Source: Hymenolepis diminuta
Taxonomy: Eukaryota > Platyhelminthes > Cestoda > Cyclophyllidea > Hymenolepididae
Assembly: GCA_900708905.1 (NCBI GenBank)
Contig: CAADRB010000017.1
Span: forward strand, 1,826,251 to 1,890,250
Reading direction: 5' to 3'
Length of the DNA: 64,000 bases
A model generated the notes under the pieces. It was given only the letters and a program-made list of their open reading frames with translations. It did no database searches and was not told where the DNA came from. Positions 56,201-64,000 of this stretch are shown here, in pieces (the stretch's first letter is position 1; the number at the start of each line of letters is the position of its first letter). The position numbers and the translations under genes are program-made.

Positions 56201-59200
56201 TCTTTTGTTAGTATCATTATGAGAGAATACTAACTGTTGGAAGGAAAGCATATATTGAAATGGTATGACTAATGATTCAATGTAATTAACAGGTCAATAA
56301 GTACTGGACACTGAGGATATGGATTCACCCAAGAATTCGGGGGACAAACCACAAAATTTGAACTTTTGAACATAAGGATATGGAGTAGTGATCTATGCCC
56401 ACTTAGTAAAAAGTGAACAAGTCTAATAAGGTAAGACTCTTAAGATACAACAACTTCTCAACTTCTACTCGACCTCCTTCCCGTTACTCTCCATGGGACT
56501 AATTTGCCTTACTTCGTATTCAGATGCATCCCCACGATAAAAATGTTAACAATTAGTCATCCACACAAAAAATTATCATCTGAATGATCATATTATGAAA
56601 TCTGTCGATAAAAAAACCGCGGGGGTTGATAACATGACATACTAATGATATCAAAATGCCGTCCTACAGTTGAGATATAAAGCGGACTGATGAACCATCC
56701 ACTTACCCGATCTCGACTGCGCATAATAGTCTCCCTCTGTTGGTCCAAATCCCCCAGAATCTGTCCGCCAATTTCCTCGGTCTCATAGGCCACACGAAGA
56801 CCCTCGTTGAGTCGACGTCCAGTGCGTTCCACGCGCTCTGTGTTGGAGAGTAGGGAGGCTCGCATATCACCCGAATCGCCGCCGCCACCACCCAATAACT
56901 CCTCACGGAGGGCATTGTGTTCTGATAAGGGACCACTGGTTGGCGCTGCATTGGCACTGTAGCGTGGTCGTTTCTGTCAAGGGAAGAGAGAAAAAGAAAA
57001 TACGTGCATAAGAAAGTCGCACTTCTCAGAGACAAAATATAACTAGCAGCTGTAATCCGGGTGCCCATTAGATATTCCGAGATTACGATTGACCCAGATG
57101 ACAATATTACAATCACTCAAAGACAACTTAATTTTCGCCAACCATTTATCGGATTAAAGACCACACTATATAAGTGATGGCACGACAGCGCTAAAGAGAA
57201 AAGAACTACTTGAGACAGAAAATCGTTTTCCTCAGAGATTAAATATAAATATACCCGCTAGATAGAGGTATGTAAATGTTGCAATGTCAAAAGCCTAGAT
57301 ACTTTTGCTATGATCTAGATGCCCGATAGATAATGCTAAGCTGCAGCTTACTCAAACCTGGAGGAAGAGAAGAAAAAAGTTAAGTTACTTCAAGACAATA
57401 AAGTAATACTAATCCAGGTAAAGCCACTTTCATAATACGACAAAATTAGACTAACAAGATACAATAACTTTTCCCAAATCAGGAGACCAAGATTTGAAGT
57501 AAACTAATGATGTATTAGACTTGGTAGGATAGCTAACAGCTGAGGCATTGGTGTGTGTGTTCCAAGCTGTTTATAAAGGAAGAAGTTCTGGAAACAAAGA
57601 ATGAGGAGATATGGAATTCCAAACGCGTTTTGGGAAAGTCATTTTGAATCGACGGACTGAGTGTCTGGTTGAGTCATGATGACAATTAAGTTCTCAATAC
57701 GCGGGAGAAAATCAGCCCATATCGATCGGCTGAGTTGGCCAGGAATGAGAGTCCGTTGTTATATCAGATAATTTATTATTTAAAGGGAAGAAAATCATAT
57801 CAAAGAAAAATTAATCAACTTGAGGAACGCGTAACCACTACAACACGTTATAATGCCCATTTTTGAGCTTCCACGGTGAAAACACGAATTGTTTCATCCA
57901 TTTTATCAGAGATTTGAGCCACGTCTGTCAACAAACTGTGGACAAAACCTGAGGCAACAAGTTTTGATCAGGTCGTATCCTATTATAATTAATCATGCAG
58001 ATAAACGGGATAAACTTGACGACAGGGGAAAGTCCAACTCAGATCGACGTGTCTCAAACGCTGTTCATCAATTGACAGGACATTGAGGGTTTGACTACCA
58101 CAGGACGTAATTGACAAAGAGTACACCCTTCCCTTTGTTAGTCTAACACCAACCTGATGATATTACAAAAAAAGGTTAGTTAAAGGCCATAACAGTCAAC
58201 AAAAGGAACTTATAAAATTAATTTGACGTTATTTGCTTACTGGTGGGCAATTAAGGGGACATTTCATGCAAAATTGTAGTATTTCACCAAAATGCTCGAA
58301 CTTTGAAAAATTTAAACAAATTTATATAAAATTTTGACGAAAGAAACTCTGATTTGAGGAATTTCAAGTAAACGGATGGACGAGTGTGTTATGAACAAAA
58401 GTAGATCAAATTTATTTATTTTTCCTATGCCAGAGCTAAAAATCTTCACAACTTTTTATCGTGGGAAGACATCCAAACAAATGGAAAATGAAAAGTTATA
58501 GAGAGAGTATGCTAGATTTTGAGGGCGTACAGGGCAGTAGAAGTGAGTCAGAGAATCGGGAGAACTCTACTTCATCTGAGCCCCCGAGTCATCGGGTCGA
58601 CCGCATTTTTTCAAGGTGGAGTTCTTTCAGACTAATCTTCTCATTTTACCATCTCACTCTTCATACGCAAAATCTGAGTGACAGGCTTAAATAATTTAAA
58701 AATAGATTACTTAGACATAAATACAAACGCTTCATTTCTGTAGTGATTAAAAGAAACTATCATGATTATAAACAAGTGAAAATTTTACCAACATTAACAC
58801 ACCGAACTGTATTACAATTTAATATCTTAATTAACTGCTGTTTTTGTGCAATAATCGAGCATTCTACTAAGTCATTGTCCACCCTAACATTTGATTATTG
58901 TTATGCGGTTAATTCGGCTTTAATTGCCGAATTATGAGAGTAAACAAAATAACTCAAAGGCCTTCAAAGAAAGATTTTCAGCGAAACTTAGGCAAAATGA
59001 AAGTATGCTGAGATTCCCCCGATGAAAAACATCCATTTTGCTGCAATTCTCTTGATCAGTCATAAACAATACGATAGGTTCGCTGAATGTGCGAACAAAT
59101 CCCAGAAATCGGAAAGTATTTCATTTTTTATTTCTCCCCCATTCAACTAGAGAAACTTCATTCGTTTTCAGAATAAATCCAACCCAAACAGCAACAGCAT

Positions 59201-61375
59201 TTCCGCTATTTTGCCAAGATGATACATTATAGAAATCCAGACTAAAGAAAGGATTAAGTGAATTTGAATAAAACTGAGCTAAACTCAACAGAAAATAAGA
59301 TGACCCAACAAATTTACCGTAAATTACGAAATTAGACTCAAATACAAATACCACCTTATCTCAGTGGTAGTAGACAAGAGCTATCGTTAATACTAAGGTA
59401 GCATTTTACTGACAATAACATGCTTCCTTGCTACTATCTGTTTCAAGTTAAAGGTCCCAAATCCGTTAAAGGAAATCACTTTACATCACTAACCTTGATT
59501 TGATTAAATGTATTAAAGGGCCTCTCTAACGAGAAAATGGAATTCTAATCCCACCTTTGCATTAATATTGTTATGCTTTTCACTGGATGTACATTGTTGA
59601 GTACTAAACTGATCACACCTTTATCAGTAACACCTTTGATGAACCGCATTACTCGAATGATTCAACACAAAAGAAATTCAGTGTTTTCCGACGAGGAAAT
59701 GGATTTAACCATTCAAGACGCGAATCCAATGGCAATCCTAACTACATTCGAGGTGTGAGAAAGCACGACTTCACTCTTACAGATATCAATGAACCACCCT
59801 GAACTTAGCCTGTCCGAATTATCAAACCAGACTATGACTGTAGTCAACAGATAGGAAGACATTATAAGATTACGTACATATATAACGAGGAATGGTTAAC
59901 GTGCGCGTCTGCAATACCAGAGGTCACGAGATCAACATCCAAGGCGCACATCCGATGGTGTGAGTGACCAACCGCCCTGGTTAATAAGAGAGGTGGCAGA
60001 ATGTAAGTTTCTCGTAAGAGCTTCTCAAAAGTACCTCTTTATCCAAGTTAAGTGTTGTGATCATTTCTGCTAACGAGACTGTGAAGTTTAACGAGGAATT
60101 ACGTATTGTCAATCTATCTGGCATGAGATTTAATGATGTTTTTAGTACGAGGATGGTTCACTTAGTGACTCATTCGCTGTCCATAAAGCAAATTTTCATA
60201 AAAAAACAATCAAAAGCGCTTATCTTATAACTTAGATGTAAAAATCTCTCCTTGATTACTTCAGATATTATGCAAGTGACGGAAGCATATTTGTCCCATT
60301 AGCTCTCGTACCCTCATACTTTTTAGAGTCATTATGTGTTAACGAGAACTGGAAAGAAGGCTAGCACAAAGTTATGACTAAAGAAGACTAATTAAGACGC
60401 CAAAGAGGTCTTTGGTTTGACCGGGCCGGTTTGTGGAATACGGGATGATGAAGAAAATTGTCACCAGTTTGCACCAAAAAATATTCTTCAGCCTAAAATA
60501 ACTTCTTAAGTATCCTAACGTAGTAAAGGACGAAGAGACCTGTTAAGGCACGAACAATCAAATAGATTAAATAAGTTTTAAAAAATATACCTTAACATAC
60601 ACCAAATAACATTTGGAGTTGACAAATTCTTTAGTCATATAGTTCAATGTCTCTATGATATAAAGCGAAACATAGGCGGTTTACGCAATAAATCTTCTTT
60701 GAAAACTATCAAAATGTAATGAAAGGGAGTTGTTCATGGAATATACGGACAAATATTAAAAGATCATCGCTTTCAAAGTGTGTTAACAGTCTAATCACAT
60801 CACACAAAACCACAAAGCAAAAGGTAATAGATTGACTGATCCAAAGTTAAGATTATTATAAAATTTTCCCAATATAATCAAAATTAAGCAAGACGGAAGA
60901 CTAAATAACCAAAAATCGCAGTTGGATAACAATAAAACTTACGAATTCCTGAGCAAGTCGAGCCAACTCCTGCCCATAGCATTGTAACCTGGTAAGGTAC
61001 TTGGGTTTGATGTCAGCAGACATATCCTGAATTTCCAAATCCATCTGTTCGAGAAGTTCTCTAGTTTCATCGAATAAACGGGTCGTAGCCGCTATTTCAG
61101 CTTTCCTTTCCTCTTAAAATGTCAAAAATCAGAAAAAATAAGAAAAAATTTAACAAATTATGTAGATTTCTTGTTGTCTTTATCAAGAGAAACATTATAC
61201 ACTCATACATTAATTGTCAAAACAGTCAAAGCTTACGAAGTCCAGTCATTCCATAGTTTACAGAGAAAAATGTTCATTTACCATTCGCTAATCTAGAAAT
61301 ATTGTTGAGTTTCGCAGTAATTTCACTCGTTAAATTTCCATATTGTTTTTCATAAGACTCCAAAATAGAAGCCAT
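53267..61375 (-). CDS. VTI1A: Qb-SNARE VTI1A
   Basis: Vti1a is a SNARE for endosome-to-Golgi and intra-Golgi fusion. Minus-strand exons 61375-61282, 61112-60943, 56973-56707, 55017-54956 and 53465-53267 join in frame to 263 residues (human 217). The N-terminal helical domain shows MASILESYEKQYGNLTSEIT and DETRELLEQMDLEIQDM, the latter close to human EAKELLEQMDLEVREI. The SNARE helix runs from about 125 to 195 (SLLSNTERVERTGRRLNEG, YETEEIGGQILGDLDQQRET, LSRSSRIISKMYRR). Gln167 sits at the predicted zero layer. A membrane anchor spans about 204-226 (VLAAIGILMVLVFLGIIYML). Unlike usual tail-anchored SNAREs, about 37 Ser/Thr/Pro-rich residues follow (TQTSPAIIISPPPHEVISS and more). A short GGGGG linker precedes the SNARE motif. 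It is called 1A rather than 1B because of the ELLG-linker and LLSNTERVER match. Introns are 169, 3969, 1689 and 1490 bp. Confidence 0.94.
57117..59889. other. VTI1A intron 2 (left part), no gene seen
   Basis: AT-rich intron DNA. About 57540-58100 has a less AT-biased composition and a 65-codon frame at 57889-58086 (+), and another frame lies at 58461-58694 (+). No domain was recognised in either and they may be remnants of transposons. No RNA gene was found. Confidence 0.45.
59890..60000 (+). repeat. SINE-like dispersed repeat, copy 3, with tRNA-like head
   Basis: The left part resembles a decayed tRNA gene: GAATGGTTAACG in the A-box position, an anticodon-arm-like middle, and GAGGTCACGAGATCAACATC in the B-box position (consensus GGTTCGANNCC, degraded). 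The core GCGCACATCC with GGTGTGAGTGACC follows, shared with 32945-33140 on the minus strand. It lies in intron 2 of VTI1A. That it is a tRNA-derived SINE is inference from this internal-promoter layout and the multiple copies. Confidence 0.45.
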
Positions 61376-64000
61376 ATCTGAGACCTTTCGGTGCGACAAC
61401 CCCACAGCGTTTCAGTACACTTATTTTAAACTGATAGATAGTACACCGATTCTATCAGAAACGATTCATTAATGAATTATCATAGTGCAATAAATAAATA
61501 ACTAACATTTTATCTTCTTACTATTTGTAATAATATTAAACGTATTTTGTCTCCCTGGGAATTCGTTTTTAATTTGTATTATACTGACCTCATATTTATT
61601 GAAAAATATTTTGTTATCGCATATATCTGTTTTCAATACTACTAGCCTCCAAAATCTTAATTTATGATGATAATCTATCCCTACCAAATATGTCCGCCTG
61701 CGAAAGAGAAGAACTGCTTATCTACATCACAGCGGATATTCGGTGTTCGACTTTGCAAGCAAATCAAGCCGTGAATATCTATTGAGCAAGATAAAATAAA
61801 GAATTGATGATGTTGATCTGAGATATTGGCACATATAAAGTAATTTATTAAATCTATGTCCCAGGTTATGTGTGGTTTGATATTTCCTTCAATTAACTTT
61901 CCTAATGAAGGTCTTTAATAGCTAAAACTAATTATTATTGATAACTTATCCTAGAAAAAGAGGCTACAATGAAATTTTAAATTCCTAATATAAGCATAGG
62001 GATAATTTGTAGAAAAATGTACTCCAATTTGCATTAAAATTTTTCAGTGGAAAAGACGGTGCTTGTTTAAAGTCATCGACATTAAAGGGGTCAATGAGGG
62101 CTGTTGGCACTGCTCCGGCGACTTATTAAAATTGTTAAAAGTAGGTCGTTCATTTCTTAAACAACTTAGATCTTATTGAATAATCCTATGCGTTCCGAGG
62201 CTCGTTTAAATTTTGCATTTTATCCACAGCTAAAATGCAGCAGAAAATTATTTTAACCTTAATATTCAACAATAATATGATTTTTGTTCGTGTTCGTTAG
62301 TTTCTGTTGTGCCAGTCCAGGCGTACTACCACGGCAGTCTCTTTAAAGCAGAAGAAAACTTCCCCGGCAGAGGACTGAAGATATGCGAGCTCTCTGACGA
62401 TAGTTTCTCGATAATTTTAAGCTCTCCTCTATTTCTCATTCCTACAGTGACTTTGGGGAAAACATAATGAGAATTTTGAAGCACGCACCTGTTCCTTCCT
62501 CAGGCTCAGTGGAAACAAATGTTTGGTGCTATGGTGAGATATACACAAGATATTGAAATTCACCTGAAAATTTAGAGTCAATAAGTATATCCAAAATTGC
62601 AAGGTTATCGGTATAATCCCCTTCGTATCAACATTACATTTTTACGTCATTCTACCGAAATCTGGCAAGAAATGCGTTGTTAGCTGATTTTGTTGATTGG
62701 TATCTACCAGAGGAAGCAAAATTATAAATTAATTTGTGCTTTCTGTTCTGAAACAGATAACTTCGGTCAAAAATTAGGTATATTGTTCTGGGAGTTTGCT
62801 ATTAGCTGCAATTAATCCAAAATTTTAAGAGCCGATTTCAGCTCTGAGTTCAGAAACATTGGTTGTTTGAGAATGCTTTCGGATATATAAAAAAAACGGG
62901 TGATGTGAGCATACAAAAAGAATACCTTTGCAATGATTCTAAAACCTAATTGTAACTGCCCTTTCACGGTGGAGGACATTTTTGCTAAGATTACCGTTCT
63001 GGTAGATATTCAATCTACCAGAAAGATTTGATGGAAACTTTGGTGTATTATGGACTCACCTCTGTTGCTTTAAGTGCTAGCTCGATTTCATTCCGGTTTA
63101 ACAAAGGATAATCTACTTTGAGCCTTGATACGTTGATGCCCCCCTTCCACCAAGATCGAAATCGCAGTGCCTTGTTAGTGGATTACGGTCAAGAGAATGG
63201 TATCCCCTATTGGCTTATCAAAAATAGATTAGGATAGAGATGGGGAATATGAATATAATAGCTTCAAGAGAAATGCTAATCCGTGTGATGTAGTCTTATG
63301 CTCAGATGTTAGAAATTGGAACTTTATTCCTCTCTCTACTTTCTATTTAGCCATTACATAATTGCATTATGTACCATTGATGTAAAATAAATATTTGCTC
63401 AAAGAATAGATTTGGTAAATTTTCTGCTGTCTGATATATTTTGGTAGTATGTACAGATTGTATTATGTAACCCGAATGTCGAATCATCGACAGTCTTACA
63501 GAGGTTTTGAAAGACATAATACGCCATACAATTTTGAAGGTACTGGCTTTAAATTCGTCATTAAATTAAGAACACATGTAGACTAGTTTTCCAAATTCTT
63601 ATGAATTTATGGAAGTGCCTTTCCGTATTTAGCCATGCAAAGGCCGAGCAAGCATTAAATAAATAAATATACTAGATAAATTTATTCAATTTTTTATTCC
63701 ACATTGGTTGGGCTCCAGTATTTGTGATTTTTATTGTTCTTTAAATTAATGATCTACATAAAGGTCAGAAGGAAACCTAATGCGGTCTTATTGGTATCTT
63801 CATCATTTTTTGTTGTTGGTGCGTCAAAGTTGTGTCCGTAATTCATTAATATTAGTAGTATCATTTTAAATTTCATCAAATCTTCATTATTCCTTTTTAT
63901 CAATATCTCCTTTCTCACATTCCGTTCTACGTAATACACAGTGTTATTATCTTACTTTAGGTCAAACTGCAATGCGTTATCTGATATTGTTGATGTTAGT
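61376..64000. other. Unassigned terminal region
   Basis: This lies upstream of VTI1A and runs to the window edge. No gene is identified. It contains stretches whose translation looks less AT-driven and which have splice-like edges, mainly 63060-63170 (minus, listed separately), 62932-63003 (minus), 62300-62450 (both strands open) and 62049-62141 (plus). They may belong to an unknown or decayed gene. VTI1A promoter elements were not pinned down. Confidence 0.35.
63060..63170 (-). other. Possible coding exon, unidentified
   Basis: On the minus strand the frame is open through FRSWWKGGINVSRLKVDYP and ends at a consensus donor (ACAGAG followed by GTGAGT). A weak acceptor-like AACAAG lies at 63171-63176. 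Residue composition is unlike the surrounding AT-rich translations. No family was recognised and no partner exon was proven, although 62932-63003 on the same strand is also open. Confidence 0.3.

Overview
The window is AT-rich animal nuclear DNA with eight recognisable protein-coding genes, all interrupted by introns, separated by long gene-poor tracts that contain decayed transposable elements. Many introns are only 30-40 bp (30, 31, 31, 32, 32, 34, 36, 36, 40, 41) while others reach 1-4 kb. That bimodal size range, together with the gene content, suggests a flatworm, most likely a tapeworm. This is an inference from genome style; no species-diagnostic sequence was recognised. Two short runs of N (23173-23199, 46120-46173) are assembly gaps.

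Layout. 1294-3065 (+) RRS1, a ribosome-assembly factor. 3066-15519 is gene-poor, with a non-LTR reverse transcriptase relic on the minus strand at about 9466-10700 and an LTR-like island at 8281-8560. 15520-19484 (+) is a procollagen galactosyltransferase (GLT25D/COLGALT family) in two exons. 19485-32176 is gene-poor, with a degenerate tandem repeat at 24690-25560, an LTR-like repeat pair at 28220-29570 and a SINE-like copy. Then three minus-strand genes lie head to tail: FTSJ1 (44437-42197), PIGS (41331-35689) and YY1 (35246-32177). Next come GFUS (+, 45008-49750), PPIL6 (+, 51949-53093) and, convergent with it, VTI1A (-, 61375-53267). 61376-64000 holds no identified gene but may contain exons of an unrecognised one.

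The genes are conserved housekeeping functions: 60S subunit assembly, collagen glycosylation, GPI-anchor attachment, tRNA wobble 2'-O-methylation, GDP-fucose synthesis, a divergent cyclophilin, a Qb-SNARE and a zinc-finger regulator. COLGALT, GFUS, PIGS and VTI1A all act in or feed the secretory pathway, but nothing shows a dedicated gene cluster. I found no CRISPR array, intact transposon or new multi-gene system. The most notable observations are a GC-AG intron in FTSJ1 with long ORFs inside it on the opposite strand, ultrashort introns in PPIL6, the missing C-terminal ER-retention tetrapeptide on the galactosyltransferase, a C-terminal tail beyond the VTI1A membrane anchor, a YY1 with a long C-terminal extension, stop codons embedded in AATAAA, and a decayed Ty3/gypsy-like element inside a PIGS intron.
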